Assembly (NCBI GenBank): GCA_964615335.1
Contig: CAZTMT010000004.1
Location: 62,001-126,000, forward strand
Direction: 5' to 3'
Source: HR10 sp964615335
Lineage (GTDB): Bacteria > Acidobacteriota > Blastocatellia > HR10
Length of the DNA: 64,000 bases
The position numbers and the translations under genes were made by a program. The notes beneath the pieces are model-generated. The model was not told where the DNA came from. It ran no database searches and saw only the letters and a program-made list of their open reading frames with translations. This document shows, piece by piece, positions 43,306 through 53,023 of this stretch (position 1 is its first letter; the number at the start of each line of letters is the position of its first letter).

Positions 43306-44883
43306 TTAATGACGATCATCCGCGTGGGCTCGCTCCCGCTCGATGAGGACGCGTCGCAAGATTTTTCCCGAAGCCGAGCGAGGGATTTGGTCCACGACCT
43401 GCAGGCGCCGAATCTTCTTGTAGGGCGCGACGCGCTCGGCCACATAAGCCATCAGCTCTTCGGGTGTGGCCTGAGCCTTGAGCACGACGAAGGCCTTGGG
43501 CACTTCTCCGGCTTCGGGATCCGGGCTGGGGACCACGGCGGCATCGGCGACGGCCGGATGGGAGAGCAGAAGGGCCTCCAATTCGGCCGGCGCGATCTGC
43601 AGACCCTTGTATTTGATCAGCTCCTTGATTCGGTCCACGATGTAGAAGTATCCGTCCTCATCCACGTAGCCGATGTCGCCGGTGCGCAGCCACCCTTCGG
43701 GCGTGATCGTGCGGGCTGTCTCTTCGGGCCGCTTCCAGTATCCCTTCATGACCTGCGGGCCGCGAATCCAGATCTCGCCCAGCTCGTTCACCCCTCGGGG
43801 AGTGCCCGTTTCGGGATCCACCACTTGACATTCGGTGCAGGAGATGGGGGGACCGACTGAGGCCACCTTGATTCGTGCCGGGTCTTCGGGATTGGCATGA
43901 GTCACCGGGCTGGTCTCCGTCAATCCATAGCCCTGGAGCACGAGACATCCGAGACGCTCGGCGCAGGCGCGCGCGACGGCTTCACTGAGCGGAGCTGCTC
44001 CGGACATGATGACGCGAAGCGCCGAGAGATCATATCGCTCCACGGCTGGGTGCTTGGCCAGCGCCAGGATGATCGGCGGAACCAGATAGGCGCGCGTCAC
44101 CCGATAGTCCTGAAGCAACTGCAAGAAGGGCTCCAGCTCAAAACGCGGCATCGTCACCACGGTCGCTCCCTTGCGCAGCATGACGTTCATGACGACCAAA
44201 AGCCCATAGCTGTGGAAGAAAGGAAGGACGCCGATGACGACGTCTTGCTCGCTCACCCGGTGCAGGGCAGCATCCACCTGGCAGATGTTAGCGACCAGAT
44301 TGCGATGCGTGAGCATGACGCCTTTGGGCAGGCCGGTCGTCCCGCTGGAGTAAGGCAAGGCGACGACGTCCTCGCCGGGAGAGATCGGCGCATCCGGCAC
44401 GCGATCAGCATCTCCGAAAAGCTCCGTCCAGCAGGTCGCTCCCGCGGCTTCGCCGATGACGAAGACCTCGCGGACGCCCGCCGCCTGAGCAGCTCGGACC
44501 GCCTTCTCCACAAGCGGAGGAACCGTGAGGAGATACTTCGCTTCGGCATCGCGGAGTTGCGAAGCCAGCTCCTCGGCCGTATACAGGGGATTCACCGTCG
44601 TCGCGATCCCTCCGCTCAAAGAGACGGCGTGGAAAGCGATGGCGTACTCGGGAAGGTTCGGACTGTAGAGAGCCAGAACGTCTCCAGGACGGAAGCCTCG
44701 CTTCCAGAGGCCGGAAGCCAGGCGGCGCACCGATTCGGCCAGTTCGCGATAGCTCACCGCTCGACCTGTTGGCCCGTCAATGAGGGCCGCTTTCTCCCCC
44801 CGGCGTTCGGCTTGCTCCAGCACAAATGGCGTCAGCGGGACATTGGGGATCTCCACTTCCGGATACGGACTGCGCACGATCAT
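43306..44883 (-). CDS. AMP-forming acyl-CoA ligase (4-coumarate--CoA ligase-like)
   Basis: This 525-residue ANL-superfamily enzyme activates a carboxylate with ATP to acyl-AMP and then CoA thioester. VVALPYSSGTTGLPKGVMLT is the P loop (A3), LVLQGYGLTETSPVTHANPE the A5 motif, GWLRTGDIGYVDEDGYFYIV A7 and DRIKELIKYKGLQIAPAELE A8; the C-terminal IPRSASGKILRRVL gives the catalytic Lys. The substrate pocket is not specific enough to tell fatty from aromatic acids. GGAGAGG precedes ATG 44883. It stands alone on the minus strand. Confidence 0.9.
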   Translation of the reverse strand: MIVRSPYPEVEIPNVPLTPFVLEQAERRGEKAALIDGPTGRAVSYRELAESVRRLASGLWKRGFRPGDVLALYSPNLPEYAIAFHAVSLSGGIATTVNPLYTAEELASQLRDAEAKYLLTVPPLVEKAVRAAQAAGVREVFVIGEAAGATCWTELFGDADRVPDAPISPGEDVVALPYSSGTTGLPKGVMLTHRNLVANICQVDAALHRVSEQDVVIGVLPFFHSYGLLVVMNVMLRKGATVVTMPRFELEPFLQLLQDYRVTRAYLVPPIILALAKHPAVERYDLSALRVIMSGAAPLSEAVARACAERLGCLVLQGYGLTETSPVTHANPEDPARIKVASVGPPISCTECQVVDPETGTPRGVNELGEIWIRGPQVMKGYWKRPEETARTITPEGWLRTGDIGYVDEDGYFYIVDRIKELIKYKGLQIAPAELEALLLSHPAVADAAVVPSPDPEAGEVPKAFVVLKAQATPEELMAYVAERVAPYKKIRRLQVVDQIPRSASGKILRRVLIERERAHADDRH

Positions 44884-44985
44884 ATCGCCCTCTCCTTTCG
44901 GCGGAAGTTTATCTCTCTCGCATCTTTTGAAGCAACGGCGCGCGCCTGGAATCACACGATGCGGCGGCGCCTCAGGGCAAGACTA

Positions 44986-45483
44986 TCAGCGCACGATCAG
45001 ATGCTGAACGCGCTGCGCCAGCCAGCCCGCCAGAGGGGGAACAAAGCATGTCACGAGGAAGCGCAGAAGCGTCAACGGCGCTCCGACAAAAGCGATCTCC
45101 AGCGGATAGCGCGTCAGCGACCATAGTTGCCACGCCGTCAGGTAGGTGACGATCACGCCCGCGCTCGCTCCGGCTTTCAGCAAGACCATAGCGATGGGGA
45201 AGCTCGTGTACGGTCCGCCCGGAGTCAATGCTCCCGCCACGCATCCCACGAAGATTCCTCGCCACCCCGCCTCTCCGGCCAGCCACTTCTGAACCCACTC
45301 TGCGGGGACAAGAAATTTGATGAGCCCTTCGCAGAGAAAGGCGCAGAGGACAAGCGGAAACACCATCCGGAATGTCTGGGCGCTGCTTCGCAGAGCCTCT
45401 ACAGGAAATCCGTGAGCCTTCCAGGCAGCCGCAACAAATAACACGGCCGTGAGGGCGATGATCAAGAGCGTGCTCATCCACAT
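44986..45483 (-). CDS. Small permease (YraQ/ArsP-like half unit)
   Basis: This 165-residue membrane protein has about four to five helices. LVLCAFLCEGLIKFLVPAEW, GCVAGALTPGGPYTSFPIAM and GVIVTYLTAWQLWSLTRYPL match the conserved half-repeat of the UPF0718/ArsP permease group (the P-G-G-P-x-x-S-F-P motif), while full permeases have two such halves. ATG 45483 has GGAGAGAGG upstream. It may act as a homodimer. The substrate is unknown. Confidence 0.65.
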   Translation of the reverse strand: MWMSTLLIIALTAVLFVAAAWKAHGFPVEALRSSAQTFRMVFPLVLCAFLCEGLIKFLVPAEWVQKWLAGEAGWRGIFVGCVAGALTPGGPYTSFPIAMVLLKAGASAGVIVTYLTAWQLWSLTRYPLEIAFVGAPLTLLRFLVTCFVPPLAGWLAQRVQHLIVR

Positions 45484-45931
45484 CGTCCTCTCTCCGCAAC
45501 GACGATTCTCGCACGCATGAAGATAGCAGGCCATCGCGCCGGCCAGCAAAAGAAGAGCGCGCGTGCCCGAGCGCGCTCCTCCGACAAGCCGCCTGTCGAG
45601 AGGACGAGTGCGGGGAAGAGCCCCCTTCACAACCGGCGGGCGTATCCCGCTTCCCGGAAGTTGCTGCTTCTGATGTCCACGAAAAAGAAGGCCTCGCCCC
45701 CTTGAACGACGAGAAGGCTCTGACCGCTCGCGTAGAAGCCTCGTCCTCGCTCCATGAAGTACTCGACGGGACTTCAGAGCCAACTCTGGGACTGCGGCTC
45801 CTCAGGGGAGCGATTCAGATGCGTCGCTTGTCATTTCAGGATGCAGGAAGTTATACTCCATCACCGGTGTTCGGCCTCACACGAGTAGCGAAGGAGATAC
45901 TGCGAAAGAAGAGAACAGGGTGCGGTCGGGG
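45484..45931. other. Gene-poor stretch
   Basis: Apart from the 42-codon minus-strand ORF at 45627-45755, nothing convincing is coded here. A plus-strand frame (45702-45935) has no recognisable features. There is no repeat or clear promoter. Confidence 0.5.
45627..45755 (-). pseudogene. Possible gene remnant (C-terminal fragment)
   Basis: A 42-residue frame reads MERGRGFYASGQSLLVVQGG then EAFFFVDIRSSNFREAGYAR, with a protein-like alternation and a proper stop. The frame is closed upstream by TGA after seven more codons, and no ribosome site precedes the ATG. It looks like the 3' end of a decayed gene, but the parent family was not recognised. Confidence 0.3.
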
Positions 45932-46228
45932 ATGACCATGAATGTGAACGAGCTGCTGCGCCAAAGGAGCGAGGAGATCCTCCGCATCTGCGCCAAATAT
46001 GGGGCGCGGAATGTGCGTGTTTTTGGCTCAGTAGCCCGCGGGGAAGCAGATGAGCACAGCGACATTGACCTTCTGGTCGAGTTCGAACCCGACCGGAGCC
46101 TGCTGGATCACGCGGCCCTGTGGCTGGAGTTGCAAGAGTTGCTCGGGCGCAGAGTGGACGTCGTGAGCGAGCGTGGCCTCAAGCCGCGCATTCGAGAGAG
46201 GGTGCTGCGAGAGGCCGTTCCCCTATGA
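45932..46228 (+). CDS. mntA: MntA-type nucleotidyltransferase antitoxin
   Basis: This 98-residue minimal nucleotidyltransferase has VRVFGSVARGEADEHSDIDL, i.e. the GSx10DxD motif near residues 32-47, and a further Asp in RRVDVVSERGL. In HepT/MntA systems this enzyme adds AMP to a Tyr of the HEPN toxin and silences it. The stop overlaps the toxin start by ATGA, the conserved order antitoxin-toxin. The ATG at 45932 or 45938 may be used. Confidence 0.9.
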   Translation: MTMNVNELLRQRSEEILRICAKYGARNVRVFGSVARGEADEHSDIDLLVEFEPDRSLLDHAALWLELQELLGRRVDVVSERGLKPRIRERVLREAVPL

Positions 46229-46572
46229 GAGATCCGAAAGAACGCCTCGCCGATATTCTGGAAGCCATTGCCCGCATCGAGCGGTACGCTGCCCGAGGCC
46301 GAGCGGCTTTCGAGCAGGACGAACTGATTCAGGTTTGGATTGTTCACCACCCTCAGATCATTGGTGAGGCCGCAGCACGGCTCGGCCGGGATTTTCACGC
46401 AGCGCATCCGGAAGTGCCCCGGCCTCAGATCGTGGCGATGCGCAATATCCTCGTCCATGAGTATTTCGGGTTGGACTGGGACGAAGTGTGGAAGACCGTG
46501 GAACGTGATCTGCCCCGCATCAAGCCTAAGATCGAGCAGGTGCTGAAAGGCTTGCTCGAACGTGGCCAGTGA
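46225..46572 (+). CDS. hepT: HepT-type HEPN ribonuclease toxin
   Basis: This 115-residue HEPN (DUF86) protein contains MRNILVHEYFGLDWDEVWKT near residue 73, the Rx4HxY motif: Arg and His form the RNase site, and the Tyr is the AMPylation target of the partner. LADILEAIARIERYAARGRA at the start is the usual first helix. Coupled to mntA by ATGA. The active-site residues are all present, so the toxin should be functional. Confidence 0.92.
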   Translation: MRDPKERLADILEAIARIERYAARGRAAFEQDELIQVWIVHHPQIIGEAAARLGRDFHAAHPEVPRPQIVAMRNILVHEYFGLDWDEVWKTVERDLPRIKPKIEQVLKGLLERGQ

Positions 46573-46604
46573 GCAGCCCAGGATTCCCTGGCGGAGAGTT
46601 TCAG

Positions 46605-48218
46605 ATGCCGCGCTATATGAGAGCGCTCGCGATCGCCCTTGTGCTCGTGCAGGTCGGAGGCATCCCCGCCATCTTCGGTGCGCGCGCGCAGGGCGTCGGA
46701 CCGGATGCCCGGCAGAGGCTCCAGGCTCCGGCGAATCACGATCCCGATGCTTTCTGGGAGCTGAAAGAAGCCGAAGGGTTCTCTTTCGCTGGGGGCGCCC
46801 GACTCGACGAGAGGCCGTATCAGATTCGTCGCCTCGCCCAGTCGGTGCGTTTCATTCGCATTGGTTTAAACCCCACGCGCTTTGCATCCGGCGGCGATGT
46901 CCTCCGGGAATTCGATACGAGCACGGAGCAGCGCCATGCCCGGATTCGCCTCACGGCCACCGGAGATTTCGCCCTTTTGGTGACACAGCCAAATCCGGGA
47001 GAAGCTTCGCCGCGTCCCTCTTCTGAGGAAGCGCTCTGTGGGGAGTCGGTATCGCTTCTTGCTTTCGGACAACTGGGGGAAGAGATCACGTTCGAGGCTG
47101 AGCCTGAGGGGATTCGTGTCCAAAGCGCGCGGCAAGGGCCGCTGGGCATCTGGACAGTTCCCCTCTGTGCCGTACCTCTGGGCGATGCGCTGCTTCAGGT
47201 ACTGAGCCTGCGTCGCCGGAACCTCAATCGCGTGGGAAACCCTCTCGAACCGCCTCTGTATCGTGGCGCGCTCGTGATTCTGCCGGCCGGTCCGATGGGG
47301 ATGCGGCTCATTAACGTCCTCGATCTGGAGGCATACCTTCAAGGGGTCATCACGAACGAAATGCCCGCCTCTTTTCATCGGGAGGCCCTTCGGGCTCACG
47401 CAGTCGCCGCGCGCACGTTCGCTCTGGCCAACGTGGGCCGGTTCGCCGATCGGGGATTCGATCTAGATGATTCCACCAGCTCGCAGGTCTATCGGGGCGT
47501 CATCTCCGAGCACCCTAACGGCACGAGCGCTGTGCAGAGCACGCGTGGGCTCGTGGTCGTTCGCGACGGAGCGCTTGTCCCCACGTTTTACTCTTCCTCA
47601 ATGGGCGGGCATACGGAGAGCGTGGAATGGATCTTCAATTCCCCGCCGGAGAGCTTACCGGGGGAGAATGCGCATCCGGCGCTGCACGCTCTTCACGATG
47701 CCGACTTCCCGGTGCCGGTGGATCTCACCACTGAAGAGGGGGCGTTTCTCTTTTACAGTCAGACCTGGGACCATTTCGACAGCCCGCATCGGAGTGGGAA
47801 TCCGCGCTATCGCTGGGTGGTGAATCGCAGCGTGGAATTCATCGCCGAACGCTTGGAGGCGCTCTATGGCCTCCGGCTCGGCGCGATCTGGGATCTCGTC
47901 GTCATGCAGCGCAGTCCCTCGGGACGCATCGTCGAGCTTCACATTGTCGGACAGCGCGGGACGCGCGTGCTGCGAGGCTGGCGCGCGTTGAGGGATTTCT
48001 TTCAACTGTTCAACAGCCCGAGCGCCATTGTTCCCCAGCGCGATGCGACCGGCTCGGTGCGCAGTTTCGATCTCTACGGGGGTGGATGGGGGCATAACGT
48101 GGGCATGAGTCAGTACGGAGCCCATGGGCGTGGTCGAAGTGGTCAGACCTTCATCCAGATCCTCACGGCTTACTACGCGGGCTCAGCGGTCGTCTCCGTT
48201 GAAAATCCTCTGCCGTGA
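46605..48218 (+). CDS. SpoIID/LytB-domain protein (secreted)
   Basis: This 537-residue protein has an N-terminal signal (MRALAIALVLVQVGGIPAIF then ARAQ), an unassigned segment to about 190, and a SpoIID domain: YLQGVITNEMPASFHREALR, AHAVAARTFALANVGRF, DDSTSSQVYRGV and YSSSMGGHTESVEWIF, ending YGGGWGHNVGMSQYGAHGRG. SpoIID of sporulators is a lytic transglycosylase that acts on glycan strands without stem peptides, with a catalytic Glu in the NEMP motif, present here. Since no sporulation gene is near, it is probably a peptidoglycan remodelling enzyme or amidase enhancer. GGAGAG precedes ATG 46605. Confidence 0.87.
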   Translation: MPRYMRALAIALVLVQVGGIPAIFGARAQGVGPDARQRLQAPANHDPDAFWELKEAEGFSFAGGARLDERPYQIRRLAQSVRFIRIGLNPTRFASGGDVLREFDTSTEQRHARIRLTATGDFALLVTQPNPGEASPRPSSEEALCGESVSLLAFGQLGEEITFEAEPEGIRVQSARQGPLGIWTVPLCAVPLGDALLQVLSLRRRNLNRVGNPLEPPLYRGALVILPAGPMGMRLINVLDLEAYLQGVITNEMPASFHREALRAHAVAARTFALANVGRFADRGFDLDDSTSSQVYRGVISEHPNGTSAVQSTRGLVVVRDGALVPTFYSSSMGGHTESVEWIFNSPPESLPGENAHPALHALHDADFPVPVDLTTEEGAFLFYSQTWDHFDSPHRSGNPRYRWVVNRSVEFIAERLEALYGLRLGAIWDLVVMQRSPSGRIVELHIVGQRGTRVLRGWRALRDFFQLFNSPSAIVPQRDATGSVRSFDLYGGGWGHNVGMSQYGAHGRGRSGQTFIQILTAYYAGSAVVSVENPLP

Positions 48219-48367
48219 GGGATCGCCTTCGCCGGGCTCTTCTCTGACTGCGCCGCCTTGTGACGCCGAAGAGGCTTCTCGGAGCGCGTCCGAGGAGGAC
48301 TGGACACGGAATCGGGCCTTTTGCTATTCTCCCGCTGCGCTTCATCCCAGACAAAGGAGGGAACATT

Positions 48368-50050
48368 ATGAGGCGAATGATCCTTTTCCTTCTGCTTTTG
48401 GCCTGGCCGATCGCGGGACAGACTCCATCCTACGATGTCCTCATCCGCGGAGGGCGCGTCCTGGATGGGACGGGGAATCCATGGTTTTTGGCCGATGTGG
48501 CCATCAAGGATGGACGTATCGCGGCCATTGGGCGATTGGAGGGAGCGACGGCTCGCCGCATCATTGACGCGCGCGGCTTGTATGTCGTCCCCGGATTCAT
48601 TGATCTGCACTCGCATGCGGACGAAGGTCTCTCGTCTCCGCGCACGCGCGCTAATCCGAATATGGTCGCGCAGGGAGTGACGACGGTCGTCGTCAATCAA
48701 GATGGGCGATCGCCCTGGCCGATCTCCGAACAGAAAGCGCTCTATGAGCGTCAGGGTGTGGGCACGAACGTCGTCCTTCTGATCGGGCATGGGACAGTGC
48801 GCCGTTTGGTCATGAAGGACGATTTCCGACGCGCGGCGACGCGTGAGGAGATCGAGCAGATGAAGGCGCTCGTCACGCAGGGGATGGAGCAGGGAGCTTT
48901 CGGCTTGAGCGCCGGATTAGAGTATGTGCCCGGACGATGGAGTACGACCGAGGAGCTGATCGAGCTGGCCAAAGTCGTCGCCGCCTCCGGGGGCTTTTAC
49001 ATCGCGCATCAGCGCAGCGAAGGGCGCGATCCCCTGTGGAAGAATGCCTCCGATGAAGCGCCGTCGGTGGACCTATTGCAGGCCGTCGAGGAGACCATCC
49101 GGATCAGCGAGGAGGCGGGCATTGTGGCCGTCGCTTCGCATTTGAAGGCGAAAGGAGCGTCTTTTTGGGGCAGCAGCTACGCGGCCGTGCGACTGATCGC
49201 CGAAGCGCGCGAGCGCGGTCTGCCCGTCTATGCCGATCAATACCCCTACGATACGACGGGGACTGACGGGCAGACGGTGCTCATCCCCCTCTGGGCATTG
49301 GCCGACGAAGGGACGGAAGTCGGCGGGCAGTTGGGGCAGCTCGTCGCTGAGCGCGGTCAGGCCTTCGCGCGCGCCAAGGAGAATCTGCGCCGTCGTCTCA
49401 CTGATCCGAAGCTGCGCGAGAGGATTCGTCGGGACATCGCGCACGAGATCGCGCGTCGGGGGGGACCCGACCGCATCATCATCTACGAGTTCCCGGATCC
49501 GGCTCTGGTGGAGAAGTCGCTTGCGGAGATCGCGCGCATGCGCGGCGAAGATCCCGTGGACACGGCCCTCTGGATTCAGCTTCACGGATTGGATCGTCCG
49601 GGCGGAGCCCGCATGCGGGGATTCTCCCTCTCGGAGCTGGACATCGAGCACATCATGCGACAGGAGTTCACGGCGACCTCAAGCGATGCCGGGACGGTCG
49701 CCTGGGGCGAAGGGATTCCCCATCCCCGCTACTACGGGGCCTTCCCGCGCAAGATTCGGCGATACGTCTTCGAGCGAGGAGTCATCTCGCTGCCTTTCGC
49801 CATCCGTTCGATGACGTCGCTTCCGGCGCAGATCATCGGTCTGCGCGATCGCGGCCTGCTGCGCGAAGGCTACTGGGCTGATCTGGTCATCTTCGATCCC
49901 AGGACGATCGCCGATCGGGCGACCTATACGAATCCGCATCAGTACCCGGAGGGGATTCTCTACGTCCTGGTCAACGGGGAATTCGTCGTAGATGGAGGCC
50001 AACTCACGGGGAAGCTCCCGGGGAAGGTCCTGACGCCCCAGAGGCCGTGA
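48368..50050 (+). CDS. Secreted N-acyl-D-amino-acid deacylase (amidohydrolase)
   Basis: This 560-residue amidohydrolase-fold enzyme has a signal peptide (MRRMILFLLLLAWPIAGQTP). YDVLIRGGRVLDGTGNPWFL and PGFIDLHSHADEGL (HxH metal site) match D-aminoacylases; GLSAGLEYVPGRWSTTEELI and FTATSSDAGTVAWGEG (Asp ligand) are further family blocks, and the end ADLVIFDPRTIADRATY is diagnostic. It removes acyl groups from D-amino acids or dipeptides; the exact substrate is not known. AGGAGGG lies just before the ATG. Confidence 0.88.
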   Translation: MRRMILFLLLLAWPIAGQTPSYDVLIRGGRVLDGTGNPWFLADVAIKDGRIAAIGRLEGATARRIIDARGLYVVPGFIDLHSHADEGLSSPRTRANPNMVAQGVTTVVVNQDGRSPWPISEQKALYERQGVGTNVVLLIGHGTVRRLVMKDDFRRAATREEIEQMKALVTQGMEQGAFGLSAGLEYVPGRWSTTEELIELAKVVAASGGFYIAHQRSEGRDPLWKNASDEAPSVDLLQAVEETIRISEEAGIVAVASHLKAKGASFWGSSYAAVRLIAEARERGLPVYADQYPYDTTGTDGQTVLIPLWALADEGTEVGGQLGQLVAERGQAFARAKENLRRRLTDPKLRERIRRDIAHEIARRGGPDRIIIYEFPDPALVEKSLAEIARMRGEDPVDTALWIQLHGLDRPGGARMRGFSLSELDIEHIMRQEFTATSSDAGTVAWGEGIPHPRYYGAFPRKIRRYVFERGVISLPFAIRSMTSLPAQIIGLRDRGLLREGYWADLVIFDPRTIADRATYTNPHQYPEGILYVLVNGEFVVDGGQLTGKLPGKVLTPQRP

Positions 50051-50120
50051 GAAGACGGCCGAGGGATCGGGCGGAGGTTCGCAGGTCTGCTCGCGCGAAG
50101 GGAGCTTTTCCTCCTCGTGT

Positions 50121-50150
50121 TTGAAAAATCCCGCCCGGGCCTGGTATGAT
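50121..50150 (+). promoter_or_regulatory. Promoter of acnA
   Basis: TTGAAA (50121-50126) and TATGAT (50145-50150) are 18 bases apart, 30 bases before the ATG. Confidence 0.7.
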
Positions 50151-50179
50151 GAAAGTCCCATCGCGGAGGGAAACATCTT

Positions 50180-52954
50180 ATGGGCGTAGGGACAAGAGAT
50201 AGCTTCGGCGTTCGATCCCGTCTTCGCGTCGGATCGGCGGAGTTCGAGTACTTCTCGCTCCCGGCTCTGGAGCGCGCGGGCTTTCCCGAAGTCGCGCGGC
50301 TGCCGTTTTCGCTGAAGATTCTGCTGGAGAACCTGCTGCGCTTTGAAGACGGTCTCACGGTGACAGCCCGTGACATCGAGGCCCTGTGTCGAAGCGTGAG
50401 CCGGCAGAAAGAGGAGCGGGAGATCGCCTTTCGTCCGGCGCGCGTGCTCATGCAGGATTTCACGGGCGTGCCCGCGATCGTGGACCTGGCGACCATGCGC
50501 GAATGGATGCGCGAGCACGGCGGCGATCCGCGACGCATCAATCCGCTGGTGCCCGTGGACCTGGTCATTGATCACTCCGTGCAGGTGGATCAGTTCGGCA
50601 CGCCGACGGCTTTCGCCGAGAACGTGGCTCGCGAATTCGAGCGGAATCACGAGCGGTATCGCTTCCTGAAGTGGGGACAGCAGGCCTTCGCCAATTTCCG
50701 CGTCATCCCTCCGGGGATGGGGATCGTGCATCAGGTCAACCTCGAATATCTGGCCCGCGTCGTCTTTGTGGAAGAGGGCATCGCGTACCCGGATACGCTT
50801 GTGGGCACGGATTCGCATACGACGATGATCAATGGACTGGGCGTGCTCGGCTGGGGCGTCGGAGGGATCGAGGCGGAGGCGGCGATGCTCGGCCAACCGA
50901 TCTCGATGCTCATTCCGGAGGTCGTGGGATTCAAACTGACGGGCGAGTTGCCTGAGGGAGCGACAGCGACAGACCTGGTCTTGACCGTCACCGAGATGTT
51001 GCGACAGAAGGGCGTTGTGGGGAAATTCGTGGAGTTTTACGGGCCGGGTCTTCGAAGCCTGAGCCTGGCCGATCGCGCCACGATCGCCAACATGGCTCCC
51101 GAGTACGGAGCGACGGTCGGTTTCTTCCCCGTGGATGACGAAGCGCTGCGGTATCTGCGGCTCACCGGGCGCGAGGAATCGCTTGTGGCGCTTGCGGAAG
51201 CCTACACCAAGGAGCAAGGACTCTTCCGCAGCGCGGAGACGCCCGACCCGATCTTCCATGAGACGCTCGAGCTGGATTTGAGCACGGTGGAGCCGAGTCT
51301 GGCCGGGCCGCGACGCCCGCAAGATCGCGTTCCGCTGCGACAGGGGCGACGCGCCTTTCGTCGAGCGCTTCTGGAGATGGTCAACGGAGAGGTCCGGAAG
51401 ATCGAGCCGGCGCGCCTGGCTCAATGGGTGGACGAAGGAGGAGCGGCCTCTTCTGAGGTGGATGCCGCTCTGGCGCCTCTGCACAAGCGCATCTCCGTGC
51501 GCGTGAATGCTCACGAGGTGGAACTCGGGCATGGTGCGGTCGTCATCGCGGCCATCACCAGTTGCACCAATACGTCTAATCCCAGCGTGATGCTTGCCGC
51601 GGGCCTTCTGGCGCGCAAAGCCGTCGAGCGCGGACTGCGCACCAAACCCTGGGTGAAAACGAGCCTGGCGCCGGGCTCGCGCGTCGTGATCGAGTACCTG
51701 CGCGAAGCCGGACTGCTGCCCTATCTAGAAGCGCTGCGCTTTCATCTGGTCGGCTACGGATGTACGACCTGCATCGGCAATAGTGGTCCCTTGCCCGAGC
51801 CGATCGCTCGAGCGATCCAGGAGGGGGGAATCGTCGCGGCGGCGGTCTTGAGCGGCAATCGCAATTTCGAGGGGCGCGTGCATCCGCTGGTGCGCGCCAA
51901 CTACCTGGCCTCTCCTCCGCTGGTCGTCGCCTATGCTCTGGCGGGCACCATGGATGTGGATCTTCTGGCTGAGCCTCTGGGCGTAGACTCCCAGGGACGC
52001 CCCGTGTACTTGAGAGAGATCTGGCCAACACCCGACGAGGTGCGCCAGGCTGTGGAAGCGGCCGTTCGCCGTGACATGTTTCATCGCACGTACGCCGATG
52101 TTTTCGGTGGGGAAGAGCGCTGGAGGGAGCTGGAAGCTCCGACAGGGGAGCTGTTCGTCTGGGATGAGCACTCGACCTACATTCGTCGGCCGCCGTTTTT
52201 CGATGGGATGACGCGCGAAGCTCCCCCGCTGCAGGATATTCGCGGAGCGCGCGTGCTGCTTCTGCTGGGGGATTCCGTGACGACGGATCATATCAGTCCG
52301 GCCGGTTCGATCCCCGTTCCGAGTCCGGCGGGGCAGTACCTGATCGCCCATGGAGTCGAACCTCGCGATTTCAACTCCTACGGAGCGCGACGCGGCAATC
52401 ACGAGGTGATGATGCGGGGGACGTTTGCCAATATTCGATTGCGCAATCTGCTGCTTCCCGGCGTCGAGGGGGGATGGACCCTCCACTTCCCCGAGGGCGA
52501 GCGCATGACGGTCTTCGAAGCAGCCTTGCGCTACCGGGCCGAGAACGTGCCGCTTCTGGTCATCGCCGGAAAGGAATACGGGTCGGGCTCGTCGCGCGAT
52601 TGGGCCGCCAAAGGGCCTCGATTGCTCGGCGTGCGCGCCATACTCGCCGAGAGCTTCGAGCGCATTCATCGGCAGAATCTCGTCGGCATGGGCATTCTGC
52701 CCCTTCAGTTCCGTCCGGGAGAGAACCGCCAGACGCTCCGTCTCACCGGAAGCGAAGTGTACGACATCGAAGGGTTGGCTCAGGGACTCGCCCCGCGTCA
52801 GATGCTCACAGTGCGCGCCCGCCGAGAGGATGGTTCGGAGATCATCTTTCAGAGTATCGCGCGCGTGGATACTCCGGTTGAAGTCGAATACTACCGGCAC
52901 GGAGGGATCCTGCCCTACGTCCTGCGCGAGCTGATGAAAGCCCATACCTCCTGA
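50180..52954 (+). CDS. acnA: Aconitate hydratase (AcnA/IRP type)
   Basis: This 924-residue TCA-cycle enzyme isomerises citrate to isocitrate with a 4Fe-4S cluster. LVGTDSHTTMINGLGVLGWG, ITSCTNTSNPSVMLAAGLLA and VGYGCTTCIGNSGPLPEPI supply the three cluster cysteines, while KEYGSGSSRDWAAKGPRLLG is the swivel-domain active-site segment. The length and the NPLVPVDLVIDHSVQVD block are those of the AcnA rather than AcnB type. It stands as a single gene with its own promoter. Confidence 0.96.
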   Translation: MGVGTRDSFGVRSRLRVGSAEFEYFSLPALERAGFPEVARLPFSLKILLENLLRFEDGLTVTARDIEALCRSVSRQKEEREIAFRPARVLMQDFTGVPAIVDLATMREWMREHGGDPRRINPLVPVDLVIDHSVQVDQFGTPTAFAENVAREFERNHERYRFLKWGQQAFANFRVIPPGMGIVHQVNLEYLARVVFVEEGIAYPDTLVGTDSHTTMINGLGVLGWGVGGIEAEAAMLGQPISMLIPEVVGFKLTGELPEGATATDLVLTVTEMLRQKGVVGKFVEFYGPGLRSLSLADRATIANMAPEYGATVGFFPVDDEALRYLRLTGREESLVALAEAYTKEQGLFRSAETPDPIFHETLELDLSTVEPSLAGPRRPQDRVPLRQGRRAFRRALLEMVNGEVRKIEPARLAQWVDEGGAASSEVDAALAPLHKRISVRVNAHEVELGHGAVVIAAITSCTNTSNPSVMLAAGLLARKAVERGLRTKPWVKTSLAPGSRVVIEYLREAGLLPYLEALRFHLVGYGCTTCIGNSGPLPEPIARAIQEGGIVAAAVLSGNRNFEGRVHPLVRANYLASPPLVVAYALAGTMDVDLLAEPLGVDSQGRPVYLREIWPTPDEVRQAVEAAVRRDMFHRTYADVFGGEERWRELEAPTGELFVWDEHSTYIRRPPFFDGMTREAPPLQDIRGARVLLLLGDSVTTDHISPAGSIPVPSPAGQYLIAHGVEPRDFNSYGARRGNHEVMMRGTFANIRLRNLLLPGVEGGWTLHFPEGERMTVFEAALRYRAENVPLLVIAGKEYGSGSSRDWAAKGPRLLGVRAILAESFERIHRQNLVGMGILPLQFRPGENRQTLRLTGSEVYDIEGLAQGLAPRQMLTVRARREDGSEIIFQSIARVDTPVEVEYYRHGGILPYVLRELMKAHTS

Positions 52955-53023
52955 AGGAGAGAAGCGATCTGAGGGACGACCGGCTGATCGCTCTTACTTT
53001 CTGGATTCGAAAGAAGGCGTTCC

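Noticed and set aside
45702..45935. 77-codon plus-strand frame
   Set aside because: No ribosome site, no similarity to a known family, and it overlaps the better minus-strand remnant.
49679..51532. 617-codon minus-strand frame across deacylase and aconitase
   Set aside because: It is antisense to two strongly conserved enzymes and shows no protein-like motifs.
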